64,000 bases of DNA from the NCBI RefSeq assembly GCF_020379485.1, contig NC_063446.1, positions 23,772,610 through 23,836,609 of the forward strand, given 5' to 3'. The position numbers and the translations under genes were made by a program. The first letter of the stretch is position 1, and each line of letters starts with the position of its first letter. The notes under the pieces are model-generated. The model worked only from the letters and a program-made list of their open reading frames with translations. It did no database searches and had not been told where the DNA came from. Source of the stretch: Brassica napus (lineage: Eukaryota > Streptophyta > Magnoliopsida > Brassicales > Brassicaceae). This document shows, one piece after another, positions 1 through 11,676 of this stretch.

Positions 1-2234
1 CTGCACAATCGGGTGGCTTCCTGGAATAGTCATCAAAGGCTCCTTGTAGGCAGGGGGCTGCAGACAAGCCAAAAATTAGACACATTGACTCAAAAAAGGT
101 TAAACAGAAGCATTTAAAGGAAGAAATTGTATTGTTCTTACTGGATTTAGTCCTTCCAAGGACACTCTCGCCCTATTGAAAGACAAATTCCCAGCCAAGA
201 AAGAGCCACCTCGTTGAAAGACCTTTTCAGGACTCTGTACTTCGGCGGGCCATCTCTCCACAGAGGAGTCTATTGTTGCAACCCATATACTATCATCTTG
301 CAACGCTAATTGCTGAATCGGATGTTCCTTAGTACACATCAAAACGCTCTCTCTTGTTGCCAAGTCTGTCAAGTATAGCTGACAGAAACAAAACCACATA
401 AATGGAAATTAAAAAAGGAAGTTATACTTTGGAGGAAATTTTGAAGTCTACTCACCGATTGGTCTCTTCCACCGCTATAAACATGAGTAAATGATGGAGT
501 GCATGCAAGCGCCCAAACAGAATCTGTGTGCACCGCATAGGTATGAAGACATCGCTGCTGACCTAGATCCCAAAGTCTAAAAATGAATGTAGAACCAGTT
601 AGAAGAAACGAAATGATATCTTCTGCAGCCACAGGGCTCGTAGTTATGAAGTAATTAAAGAAAGAAGATAAAGACCTTATCATAGAATCAGAGGACCCAG
701 ACAAGCAAAACCTGCAGTATCAAGGTGACAAAGAAAGCATATCAGATAGAGAAGAAAATAGGCACCAAAAGGACCCAAAATAAACCATTGCTGGAATGAA
801 CAATTATTTAAAAAACAACCGGAAAACTCACCTGCCAGTTGAGTCTAGAAGCAGCACTCTGACATTATCTGTGTGCCCCCTCAGCTTCATAGTTTTTGAA
901 CCAGATCTAGGGTCCCAGACACGCAAAACCTGCAAATAAACAAAAAGAACCGAGTAGTACTCAGAAAACATAAACCCAAATATTGTATGTGCTCTTGTTG
1001 ATATATTCTTAGATCCTAAATTGTATGAGTACCTTCTCTGTTCCACCAGAGACGAGCATCGTCCCTGCATCATTCATCGCCAAAGCATAGACGGACTCCT
1101 TATGGCCTTTAGCAATCGTTGGTGCGTACCCATGGGATGGTGATGACTGAACAGAGATATTGTTGCTCGAACCAACGTTTCTTAAACTTGTGACGGGCTG
1201 AGAGTTCCCAAGACCATTTGTAGAACCTTCTTCCATTGCATCATTAGGTTTCGCAACTGGTGATAAAGCAGCTTCGATGTCCCATATGAAAACCTCCCCG
1301 CCAAGGCCACCAGATGCAACAACATTGCTCTAATAGTAACAACATCAAGTTAGTATCAGAATGTGGTAACGGGAACTTAACATATCATACAGAAAGAAAA
1401 AAAAAAGCATGTAAGAATGTCGAGATACATTTTTTGCCGCAACTGCCAGACAAGTAACATAGTCCGTGTGCTGACGGAAAGTCCTCGTACAGGCTCCATC
1501 TGATAAGCTGTCCCATGTCTAGTGTAACAGAAAAATTAAGCCGTATTAAGAACCCAATATGGTGGTACCCAAAAAAAAATATTAAAAGGAAGGATATATA
1601 CTGCAACTGCAAGCAACTGTGACAAATTCACAAACCTTGACAGTAGTGTCTGAAGAACAAGAAACAAGAGTGCTTTCACCAGCCAAAGCAGCGTCATTCA
1701 CCTGACCAATCAACAAGGGAGCTCAAAAATTATCAAATGTACAACAGGACAAGTGAACTCAGGAAACACATGATCCTAATTACATAAAAACTCCAATACT
1801 GTAAGCCTTTGAGAGTCAGAAAAAAAACTCCATACCCAATCAACATGAGACTCAAAGGTAGCTGAGCAAAAGGACGCATCCTCATCAAAAGCCCATCTCT
1901 TAAGTGTACCATCACGACTTCCAGTGAAGAGGTAGCTCTGATCACCGGAAACAGACGACTTCAACACATCCAAGCAATTAACGCCAGCACAGTGCTGCAG
2001 CGTGGGAAATTACACAAGAGAACATAATCAGAGTTGAGTTTGAGAAGAAGATAACTCTTAGCTTCAAAGAAAAGGTAACACAAGCATGGATTAGCAAGCT
2101 AGCAGAAACTCATATTGGTGTGAAAAGAAGCTGACCTTTGAGTCGTTGCCATCGTTTAAGACATAGGTAAGCTTCTTCTCTTTGCGATTGCGGACAGAAC
2201 CGCCATTACTCCCTGAACTTGCAACCCGGTGCAT
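1..2234 (-). CDS. LRS1: WD40-repeat protein, WDR48/UAF1-like (LRS1), 3' end cut by window
   Basis: This is a WD40 beta-propeller protein matching Arabidopsis At3g05090 (LATERAL ROOT STIMULATOR 1) and animal WDR48/UAF1. In animals that family activates ubiquitin-specific proteases; a similar role here is inference. Ten coding exons are visible on the minus strand, at about 2136-2234, 1836-1994, 1636-1701, 1429-1518, 1033-1329, 832-929, 676-711, 456-576, 142-378 and 1-57, giving about 420 codons in one frame. The start is [10 protein letters not shown]-type segments include [15 protein letters not shown] near residue 50 and VYSGGRDQS further on. A splice acceptor lies directly before the ATG, so the 5' leader is spliced; its upstream exon probably ends near 2657-2663. 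The C-terminal part (a DUF3337-type region in the family) lies outside the window. No break is seen. Confidence 0.93.
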
Positions 2235-2879
2235 CCTGAAAAGGACCAAAAGCACAGCAAGTGAGTAACTAACTAAGCAACCTCTCCCCCCCTTTCAAAC
2301 AAAACTATTATTATAATAAACCTAATTGATTAATCCCAGAGGATAATCAGCTAACAGAGAAGCTAAATTGAATGATCAAAAATCAAAAAAAAAGGCAAAA
2401 CCTTTGGATATAAAAAAAAAACTTTTGATCCATTCAACACAGTCGTCAAATAACAAAAAAAAACTATAAATTTCACAACTTTATCTAAATAAAGTCGTAG
2501 ACGAAACAATCTGCACACCTTTTAATCTGAACTTCCGATGTAAATCGATGATGATTAACCTACGAGATTCAACACACTTTTCAAAACCCTAGAATCGATC
2601 TTTCGCGCGGGAAGGAATCGATATTTGGGTTGGGGGGGGGGGATCAGATTGATCTACAAACCTCGAAAAGTTTGCACGAATTTGGGGAAAAGTCAATTAA
2701 GGAAACACACCAGAGCAGAGCTTGTTCCAAGGCTGTGGTGATGGCGAGAATCGGAGGAAGAAGAAGAAAGAAAGAAACAAAAGTATTTTTTTTTAATGAA
2801 GAGAAAAGGTATAGGAGGAGGACATTAGGAACACAAACTCTTTTCCAATGCTTCGCACTTGAAACTTGAAATATTATTT

Positions 2880-3492
2880 ATTTAAGGATAAGATTACATA
2901 AATCTTTTTTTTTTAATTTGTTTTATTATTAAGGATAAGATTATATAAATCCTTCTTCTTATTACATATACACAGACCGGTAATTACAAGACGACAAAAT
3001 CCAAAACTCTCAAAAATATGTAAAACTAGATGTAATAAACTTGATAATTATTAAATTTACAAAGTTCTCTGAGTAAATATTTTTTACAAAGAATAATAAC
3101 ATTTTCTACAGCGGTATAAGATTCTTATTGATATAGATAGATATACATGTGTAAGAGATAGCATTCAATATTCAAAGCATCTTTATCTCCAATTTTTTTT
3201 AAAAAAGATTATAAAATAAATTTTAATATAATTAAATATAGAATGATATTTTGAAATTTAGGAGCTAGTAATTAAATATAGAATGATATTTGGGAACCCA
3301 TCCAATAGTACATTCGAGTAATTATTAATTCATAAAAAAAATTACAGCTTTAAAGTTCACAGCAATTACGATCTTTAATCAAAAGATTAATCTCGACATA
3401 CTAATTATAGTAAGTAATCACAATGACAACAAAACCTTCCACTAGTTTCCTTAACGAGAGATCTCTCTCCTCTCTCTCTATTCTCATCATCA
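2880..3492. other. Intergenic, AT-rich, between two divergently transcribed genes
   Basis: The stretch separates the LRS1 5' leader (minus) from the methyltransferase start (plus), so it must hold both promoters. It is AT-rich, with a pyrimidine-rich leader (TCTCTCC runs) at about 3460-3490 just before the plus-strand ATG. No RNA gene or transposon end was recognised. Confidence 0.5.
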
Positions 3493-4847
3493 ATGGCGTT
3501 TCTCTCCTCCTCTTCGCCGACGATGCAGAAAGGAGTATTCGTGAGCGTGCCGGTGCTTGTACTCTCCGTTTCCTTCGCAGCTGCTGTCTTCTTCCTCCTC
3601 TCCTCTTCTCTCTCCTGCTCCTGCCCTCCATCTCTATCTTCTTCGAACGTAGTCGGTGGAAGCGTTAGTGACGTGAGGTTAGAGGAGAGGATATCGACGA
3701 CGAGAGAGGATATAGAGTGGGTTAGAGATCTGATTAGATCCAACGGTTTGCATATGCAGAAGAATGAGCTTAGGAAAGGGATCAATCCTCGTACTAGAGA
3801 TCAACAACTCGCAGATCTTAAACAGTAAGCGTTACAGCTTCAAGCTTAAGTAGTTTTGAATGGTTCTTGAGAATCGAATTGGTGTTAGCTTAGTGAACAA
3901 GTTTGTATGTGCCTTCGTTGTCTCTTTAAGTGAAAGGGTTCTCATTTGTTTGAATCCAACAAGCCCCGAGACTGTTGCTGAGAGATTGTTTCTTTGTGTA
4001 GATTGGTTTTTTTACCAAAGTGTAGGGCTTTTGATGAGATATCTTATCATCTTCTGCTCTTGTTTATTAGTTCTTAGTTGTCACTGTCTTTTCAAAACTA
4101 ATCTAAGTGGTAAAGTTATGATCTTTCATTACATTACTCTGATTCTTGAATATTAAAGACTCGAGCTTTTACTCTGTGTTGTTTCATAACAGGTACAAGG
4201 GTATATCTCATTACGAAGGAGAAGAAGCAAACAACCACACAGCTCTTCCATGCCCTGGCGAGTTACTAGTCGAGCAGCACCACAGCAACTACGGCGAGCC
4301 ATGGGCAGGCGGCCGCGACGTATTCGAGTTCTTGGCCGAATCCTCCAATCTCAAACCAAACTCTCGCGTCCTCGAAATCGGATGCGGCACCTTACGCGTG
4401 GGTCTGCATTTCATACGCTACCTCAATCCCTCGCACTTCCACTGCCTCGAAAAGGACGAGCTTTCTCTAATGGCTGCTCTAAGATACGAGCTTCCCTCTC
4501 AAGGTCTTTTGCACAAACGACCTCTTATACTCAGAGGAGACGACATGGAGTTCAGCAAGTTCGGCTCGGGTGTAACGTATGATCTTATATACGCGAGTGC
4601 GGTCTTTCTCCATATGCCTGATAAGCTCGTGTGGGCCGGACTCGAGAGGCTGGTGGAGAAGTTGAAGCCTTACGAAGGGAGGATCTTTGTGTCGCATAAC
4701 GTGAAGTTCTGTTCGAGGTTAGGTGGGGACGAGTGTGCGAAGAAGCTAGCGAGTTTGGGGCTTGAGTATCTTGGTAAACAAACGCATGATAGTTTGTTGT
4801 TTAATCACTACGAGATTTGGTTTGGGTTTAGACGGTTGAAACCATAA
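3493..4847 (+). CDS. SAM-dependent methyltransferase with N-terminal membrane anchor
   Basis: A two-exon gene (3493-3824 and 4193-4847, 328 residues) matching Arabidopsis At3g05100, annotated as an S-adenosylmethionine-dependent methyltransferase. The splice is supported by GTAAGC at 3825, an acceptor AG at 4191-4192 and a continuous frame across the junction. Residues about 13-39 form one hydrophobic segment, so the enzyme is probably a signal-anchored membrane protein of the secretory system. The motif I glycine loop VLEIGCGTLRVG sits near residue 170, followed by an acidic motif (HCLEKDE). The substrate is unknown. The start at 3493 was chosen because it gives the hydrophobic N-terminus; an alternative M lies at residue 11. 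No break or odd composition. Confidence 0.9.
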
Positions 4848-5854
4848 GAAAAGATTGTTGGAAGTCTCAGTGAGCTTAAAGGAGAGAGCACGCCCACAAA
4901 AGCTGTGAAGTACACTCACTACTGTGGTCGGAGAGATACATGTAATGTTCATAAAAGCCAAGTGATATAATCTGTAACCAGAAAATTTTGTTTTCATATT
5001 TTTAGAGTTGTTACCATTTGTTTTTTCTTTTTGTGTGCAAAGAGTTGTTGTTACCATTTGTTTGTTTGTCGTTAATTTGAAATAAGTCTCTAACGATAGT
5101 AGTGCGCAAAAGAAAGTATCTCCACCTGATAAGAAATTAACATTCAAGGGACAAAAAGACATGTCCAAAAGATTACAGTTACATTCTCTGATCAGGCATG
5201 CAGTGCGGTACGCCGATCAGCCAATAGGGTTTATAAAAAGATAAAAAATATCATAAGAGGGCTTTCGTTCACAAAAAATAGTTAAATCAACTTTTTACAT
5301 GCAGTATGAAGCATCTCATATTAATATGCACTGGGCCGTGAATTTTACAATAATACATATTGGGTCTCTTGGTGCTTTCACTGAAGGTCTATGGGCTTAT
5401 TTGATTTGTGAGTCAAAGTTTCTTGCTGAGGAGAATGCAAGTACAACACCAAGTCCCAAGAGATTAGGCTATCACCATTTGGTTATATGATATTAGTTTT
5501 GTTTTTTTCTAGTATTTGTATATGTTTTTGATCGAGTATTAAAGATAGGTCTAACATGTAGACTAAGTTATATAATCATGTGGACTAGTCCTATGTTTAC
5601 GTCAATATAAGGAATTTTTTTTTTGTTTGGACGTGTGAGGAGTCTCTGTACAATGATAAAGAAACAGCTAAAGCTTGTGGAAACAAGAGAAACGAAATAA
5701 GTAGAGTAAACCATACGTTCAAGGCAGCTTCTGAAACTCAAAAGTCTCAACATTTGCTTGCGTTCAATCACAGGCCTAACAACCAGTCCACACATAATAG
5801 CTAAATAGAATCAATAGATGCAGTACATACATACATAATGGCATTGTTCAACTT
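4848..5854. other. Intergenic between convergent genes
   Basis: Sequence between the 3' ends of the methyltransferase (plus) and RBK2 (minus), so it should hold two 3' UTRs. A short open frame at 5299-5490 lacks recognisable protein features. No repeat with clear ends was found. Confidence 0.45.
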
Positions 5855-8301
5855 TCAAGAAGCTAAAGCAACCTCTCGAATGCGATCAAGATCTCTCAAG
5901 TGCCTAGTTGAGTTATATTCTATACTATCTAATAACTCCTCAGAATACGTTCGTTGCATCATCTTTCTATTGTCTTCTCTTGGTGTTACAACGCAACTTT
6001 CTTGACCTAATAATGATTCAACAACCTGACATACATTTTTTAAATTACTGTAACCGAACAAAAAAGAATCAAAACTGTTAACTGATAACGCAAGGGATAA
6101 CTTATATCACTGTACCTGGCTCATACGGGGTCGTAGAAGAGAAGACTGCTCTATGCATAAAGAAGCTGTGGAAGTTAACCGGTTAAGCTCATCCTGATCA
6201 TACTCATCTCCAAGCGACGGATCCACCAATTTCTTTATATCTTTCTTCTCTAGTAACGGTTTGGCCTGTGGCCATATAGAAAATGATACATTACTTGTCC
6301 TAAAATGGTAAAAAGGAATGTCCAATTGACTGTAAACCGGTTTGGTTAAGCCTCAAATGTCAAACCGGTCTGTATACTTACCCATAAGACAAGGCTTTGC
6401 TGAGACTCGTCAAGAGCTGGATGGCCGGTTATGAGTTCCAAGAGAAGAACTCCAAAGGAGAAAACATCCGTCTTCTCATCAACAATGCCATGCATGAAAT
6501 ATTCCGGCGCAAAGTACCTAATCAAAACGTTACCGTGCGTTTTAGAAAACATTCTTAAAAATTGTTAAATAAACAATGATTTACATAGCGTTACCCGAAT
6601 GTTCCTTCAAATTTGGATACGTTGTGGTGCGTTAACTGCTTTGGTAGCCATTTGGCTAAACCGAAATCGCATATCTGCGGTTGAAAATCCTCGGTGAGGA
6701 GAATGTTGTCGGCTTTGATGTCACGGTGGATGATCCTTCTTTGACAACCCTCATGAAGATACATTAGTCCATCTGCTGTTCCTAATGCCACCTTGTAACG
6801 TCTGCTCCAAGTAAGCTTATCTTTTGAAGGTCCTGCCAATTTTAAACATAAGATTTATAATCATTATTAACAGTAAGATGGTTACCGGATCGAATGAAAC
6901 ATTCGTCTTAGCCCCCAAATTTTAAAGTGTTATTAATAACTTAATACACATATATCTCATGGTCTCCAAATTATTAAAAAAATGTTTACTATTAACTTAA
7001 AAATGTTTATGGCTCCTAGATCTCAGGTTCGGTCATGATTACTGTTTAATCAGTCAAGTTTAAAAGTGGACGTATATACCATGGAGTAGAGAGCCTAGGC
7101 TCCCAAGAGGAGATAGTCTAAAAACAAGATACATTCCATCTTCAGTGCAACAACCGATGAACTTGGCTGTGTTTGGATGATCAACATGAGCTATAATCCC
7201 GAGTTCAGACAGAAACTCAGCTGTTTGCTCGTCTGGTGTGCCTTTGGTGAGACGTTTCACAGCGATTAGCTTTCCCTCTGGTAGTATTCCTTGGTAGACC
7301 TCTGCGTAACCGCCTCTCCCGATTATGTTTTCTGCAAACGTTTATTAACGTTTTACAATCTCAGTCACAACAGCAACCAAACAATGCCTAAAGTAGTAAA
7401 AGACAATACACTTTGACTCGATAAAAACAAAAAAAAATGTTAGTAACCAATAAAAACAATGCCTAAAGTAATAAAAGATTCTAAAAACACATTTTGACTC
7501 GATAAAAAAACTTTAAAAAAATGTTAGAATTGATAAAAACATAGTTACTAGTTAGTATGTTAAGAATATAAGTTAAGACTCGTTACCAGGGTTGAAATAG
7601 TCAGTTGCTATTTCGAGGTCAGTGATTGAGAAGCTGTGAAGAGATGATTGGAAGTCATAGATATCGTGAAGGTTCAGATCATCGACGTCTGGATCTGCGT
7701 TTTTGTTGCGTTTGGAGATCACTGGGGCACAGCTTAACGGAGGGAAAGAAGACAAACGTTTCATGGACCTGCGTTTCCAAAGCTTGAAGAACTTCCCCCA
7801 GTTCGAAGATGCTCTGAGATTCTTGCAACGCACGTCTGCGTCTGCGTTTTCTATAGCTTCTTTGTTTTGAGGAGGATCTTCCGAGGAAGAGATGGAGCAT
7901 CGGTTTAAGCATGCTTCTAGAGCTCCTCTCGGTGATTCAGGATCTTGCTTCTCTTTTTCTACCTGTAGACATCTCAGATCTGGGAGAGAGAGAGAAGAAA
8001 AATCGTGAAACGTTTGGAAGAACTAGGTTTCTTGGTGTACAAGCAATGATATATATTAGGTTTACCGTGAGCTGAAGCAGAAAGCATAGCATTGGTTCTT
8101 TTGTGTTTTGTAGTATGATTCAGGTCGTCTGAATCTTCTTCAGTGACATAACTTGAATGTTTTGAGTCGTACCTAGCAGGAAAGAAGATTCAGACAAGAC
8201 TTAACCAAATATGAGAAAGAAAAACATAGAAATGATTTGAGTAATTACATTGGAAGAACACAACATAAGGGAGAAGCTACGTTGATTTTGTCTACAACCA
8301 T
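5855..8301 (-). CDS. RBK2: ROP-binding receptor-like cytoplasmic kinase (RBK2)
   Basis: This is a receptor-like cytoplasmic kinase of class VI, matching Arabidopsis RBK2 (At3g05140), known to bind ROP/RAC small GTPases. Eight exons on the minus strand (8249-8301, 8066-8172, 7587-7979, 7080-7331, 6595-6832, 6382-6517, 6116-6265, 5855-6025) sum to 499 residues in one frame. There is no signal peptide or membrane segment, as expected. Kinase landmarks are all present: glycine loop [11 protein letters not shown] across the exon 3/4 junction, invariant lysine in IAVKRL, catalytic loop [13 protein letters not shown] in [10 protein letters not shown], and APEYF after the activation loop. The N-terminal third is basic and serine-rich, with [11 protein letters not shown] before the kinase domain. 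It is collinear between At3g05100 and At3g05200 homologues. No break seen. Confidence 0.94.
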
Positions 8302-9314
8302 GAAACTTTTAAGATTTTATCAGAAACCTAAAACTTGAAAGACAGAGAGAATCATGGAAAAGAAATAAGAAGGAAGTTTTGAACTTGGTGTTGGTCTCGA
8401 GACACCCGAAAGAAAAGGTTTTAGCTTTGTGTTTTAAATTAGATTACTAATTTAATTGCTTCTTTATTGACCAGTGAATATATCTAATAGTTTTCTTGTT
8501 AATCTATTATAATTAGACTCTAGTACGACTAAATCCTATATATAGCAACGCTTTTGATTTTCTCCTTTTTAGGATAAAAGTTCTGAGTGATTCAAGGGAT
8601 TTGTAGATTGTTTTAAAATCAGAATTGAGTAAATCTATCTAAGTATTCATATCGTTAATTTGCAGTATTTTGATCCTGCTAATTAGGCTAATCTGTTTAA
8701 AAAATAAATACATTACTTGTTTTTTTATATTTTCGTTTTGTCAACTTTCTTGTGATTACCTAATTAGTAATTAGAATCATTTCCGTGTGTTGATGTACAT
8801 GATGCAGAAAGCCTGCATTAAAACCTGTATTACTATTATTGCTTTGCACACAACTAATTGTTTTTGTCTGTAATGTACTTTTATGTTTTAGTATTATACT
8901 CTTATCTGAAGAGCGTTTGTTACTTTTTAATTACTGATTTCTAATATATATTTGAAGCACTCAACATTTAACTAAAGAATTCGGAAATATATTTGATTTT
9001 GAAAATTTGTACCATTTACTGATGAAGTTTTGTGGCTTTTGGTTTGTGGAAACTGTTGTACAAACTTGTGTGTGGTTTGTAGATACACACATATTGCTTA
9101 TGACACAAGAAACATTACAAGAAATTTGAAGATCCTTTTCATTGAGTCTATAATAAACAATGCTAACTTGCACACTTGAAACAACAACAAAAGGCCTTGC
9201 TAAGTAATCAGTTAACAACTATATACATAATATATTGTATATGCTTAGTTTTGTATAGAAATTAACTAGCAATTCTCTTTGTTCTCTCCATAAACAATGT
9301 TTCTGGAGGCATTT
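8302..9314. other. RBK2 upstream and AT-rich intergenic DNA
   Basis: The first few hundred bases must hold the RBK2 promoter and 5' leader. The remainder is AT-rich and shows no coding homology or clear transposon ends by eye. Confidence 0.4.
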
Positions 9315-9460
9315 CTAAGGATTCCAAGCCGATGCCGTCTCATAATATCTACCTGAGAGATTGTGTTGTGCAACAAACCGATTTGCAGCTTGAGTGTAGT
9401 GAACTCCATCCCAATTAACATTGTCGGAACTATCATTACAAGCTTTTGGCTGTTATTAAC
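9315..9460 (-). pseudogene. Relic of a GDSL esterase/lipase gene (C-terminal fragment)
   Basis: Read on the minus strand, about 45 codons are recognisable as the C-terminal end of a plant GDSL esterase/lipase. They carry the family signature NVNWDGVHYTQAANRFVAQH, whose D and H are the last two catalytic-triad residues of block V, and end at a TAG at 9315-9317. Upstream sequence to about 9660 has only weak, frame-broken resemblance, and no start, block I (GDS) or oxyanion-hole blocks are present. Arabidopsis has a GDSL esterase gene (At3g05180, from memory) between the RBK2 and ATL6 homologues, so this is best read as what remains of that collinear gene after fractionation. Confidence 0.72.
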
Positions 9461-10380
9461 TTATTATCGTTCCATTACAATATAATTATAATGGATTTTG
9501 AAGTTTTATATTAATCTGTGTGTAATAGAATTGCGGTAGAAGTTTGACTGCGTTTTGCTTCCACCACCGGCTGTTATCTTCGTTGTTTGTTGAACTCACA
9601 ACTCGGAGGGGTCCAAACATTCGTTAAAGTCAATTATGTTCGTCGCTTACGATTTATAAAGGCTTCATCAGGACCATAAGGAAAGCATATTTGTAAAGGC
9701 ATCAGTTGCTAATGGCCACCCACACACACAAGCTAATGGTCTATAAATTTCCATGTGTATTCTAGTAATTGTGGAGTGTTTCAAAAAAAATTCTAGTAAT
9801 TGTGGAACCCGATTCTTTTTGGAGTTTTGTCCTCTCTTTGCATTTGTTCTACTTTCGCTAGTTGATTTTTTGATTTTCGAAAAATTATAAGATCTTTGCA
9901 AATAAATCGCTCTTTTTATAAGGAGACACCCAAAATAATTTTCGAAAACGAGTCCTTTTTTTCGAAAACGAGTCTTTGTTTATGTGCATGTATTAAAAAA
10001 ATTGTGGATAACAGCTGAAACTTTAACAAAACAAAAAAAGTTCTTTGTGAATCCAGTGACATGAAAACGATATAAAGAAGTTTAGCATAGTTGTTGAACA
10101 ATAAAAGACAACATACAAAAGCTGTCCGAAATATTATATATGCAAACATAGTTTAGTTAACTCTCCTCTTCATGTAATCTTTTGAAAATTTTGAAACATA
10201 TAGTTAGTTAACTCTTCTCACCGGTACCGATAAGGATGTTTTCATACGACTATTATAACACCAAACTAATTTCACTGTAATAGTAACACAAACCAACAGA
10301 AAATTTCATTTAAAAATTGATTACGTTACAAATACAGAGAAAAAATGTCACGTTTAATTGATTGTACGAAGCTTATATTG
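9461..10380. other. Intergenic, upstream of ATL6
   Basis: AT-rich sequence with no supported gene. The segment 9470-9660 may hold further degraded pieces of the GDSL gene. A 16-base direct repeat around TTCTAGTAATTGTGGA lies at about 9760-9805. Confidence 0.4.
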
Positions 10381-10455
10381 CCACGTGGAACTCAATGCTG
10401 ACTCTACTGCTTACGTCACTGTCAGCTATCTCTTCTTCTTCGTTCTCTTTTGACG
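10381..10455 (+). promoter_or_regulatory. Candidate ATL6 promoter elements: G-box and two TGACG motifs
   Basis: A perfect palindromic G-box CCACGTGG lies at 10381-10388, a TTACGTCA (TGACGTAA on the other strand) at 10411-10418, and a TGACG at 10451-10455, about 60-130 bases before the ATG. These are known bZIP/TGA-factor sites. ATL6 in Arabidopsis is induced by elicitors, so TGA-type control is plausible, but binding is inference. Confidence 0.45.
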
Positions 10456-10512
10456 TTATAATAATAAACTTTTCTTCTCCAAGAGGCAAAAAAAAACACA
10501 AACAACAAAATC

Positions 10513-11676
10513 ATGAGAAGATCTGATCACGCGACGCCGGCGTTTCCCGGCGTTTTGCCGATTGTTTTCTTGCTAATATTATCAGCGGCGGAGCTTGTGG
10601 CGGGTCAGGGCCAGCCTGATCCGAGAGATGAAAGGTATAACTACGGTAACTTAAGTCCAGCCATGGCGGTGATCGTCGTGATCCTCATCACAGCTCTCTT
10701 CTTCATGGGCTTCTTCTCCATCTACTTCCGCTACTGCTCCGGCGCACCCGACGCCGGAGTTTCGCCGGCTGGTGGTGGAAGAACCAGAGGAAACGTCACC
10801 GCGGCGGCGCGTGGGCTCGACGTTTCCGTAGTGGAGACGTTTCCCACGTTCGTCTACTCGGAGGTGAAGACGCAGAAGCTAGGGAAAGGGGAGCTGGAGT
10901 GTGCGATCTGTCTGAACGAGTTCGAAGACGACGAAACGCTGCGTTTGCTGCCTAAATGCGATCACGTGTTTCACCCTCACTGCATCGGCGCCTGGCTTGA
11001 GGCTCACGTGACTTGTCCCGTTTGCAGAGCGAATCTCGCCGAGCAAGTAGCTGTCGAACCGGATCTTGAGTTGCGGGATGTGGTGGTGGATCCTGAACCG
11101 GTGGTTGCTGCTCCTGTACCGGAACAATCGGTTACGAATGAAGTCGATTCGAGGAGATTGCCAGGTGTACCGGTGGATGTTAAACGAGTCAAGTTCTCGA
11201 GATCGCATACGACCGGGCACTCGGTGGTTCAACCGGGAGAGTGTACCGAGCGGTTTACTCTCCGGTTACCTGAAGAGGTGAGGAAGAGGATGATGGAAAA
11301 TTGGAAACTGAACCGGTCGGATAGTCTTACTAGGGGAGGGAGTTCGAGAAGAGGTAAACCGATTGACCGGTCAAGGGCTTGGTCTGATCGTTGGTTGTTC
11401 CGCAAAACGCCGTCGTTTCTGTGGAGGAGTCGTGATGATGGTTCGATTAGGCTAGGTGCTACCGGTAGCGTTAGAGGCAATGCTGTGGTGAATTCAACCG
11501 GTGATTCGGTACGGTCAGACCGGTGGGCTTTTCTTAGAAACGGGTCGTTTCTGTGGAGGAACAGTTCGGTGCATGTGCCAAGAGGAGGAGGAGTCAATAA
11601 GGACGGCGAAGGAACTTCGGTTAAGTCAACCGGGACAGGCGGCTCAACCAGTGGTTCGATGAGGTTACCGGTTTAG
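10513..11676 (+). CDS. ATL6: RING-H2 E3 ubiquitin ligase of the ATL family (ATL6)
   Basis: An intronless 387-residue gene, as is usual for ATL genes, matching Arabidopsis ATL6 (At3g05200). That is a membrane ubiquitin ligase known for carbon/nitrogen response and defence, with 14-3-3 proteins as targets (established for Arabidopsis; inference here). A signal peptide covers about residues 1-31, a transmembrane helix about 50-72, and the ATL hallmark GLD motif is at ARGLD near residue 100. The RING-H2 domain starts at Cys130 (CAICLNEF), continues through [15 protein letters not shown] and ends in CPVC, so all eight zinc ligands and the conserved tryptophan are present. The long C-terminal tail is Ser/Arg-rich with repeated RSDRW/SFLWR blocks. 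No break. Confidence 0.96.
   Translation: MRRSDHATPAFPGVLPIVFLLILSAAELVAGQGQPDPRDERYNYGNLSPAMAVIVVILITALFFMGFFSIYFRYCSGAPDAGVSPAGGGRTRGNVTAAARGLDVSVVETFPTFVYSEVKTQKLGKGELECAICLNEFEDDETLRLLPKCDHVFHPHCIGAWLEAHVTCPVCRANLAEQVAVEPDLELRDVVVDPEPVVAAPVPEQSVTNEVDSRRLPGVPVDVKRVKFSRSHTTGHSVVQPGECTERFTLRLPEEVRKRMMENWKLNRSDSLTRGGSSRRGKPIDRSRAWSDRWLFRKTPSFLWRSRDDGSIRLGATGSVRGNAVVNSTGDSVRSDRWAFLRNGSFLWRNSSVHVPRGGGVNKDGEGTSVKSTGTGGSTSGSMRLPV

Noticed and set aside
5299..5490. 63-codon frame as a small gene
   Set aside because: It lies between two 3' UTRs, with no signal peptide, family match or promoter signal.
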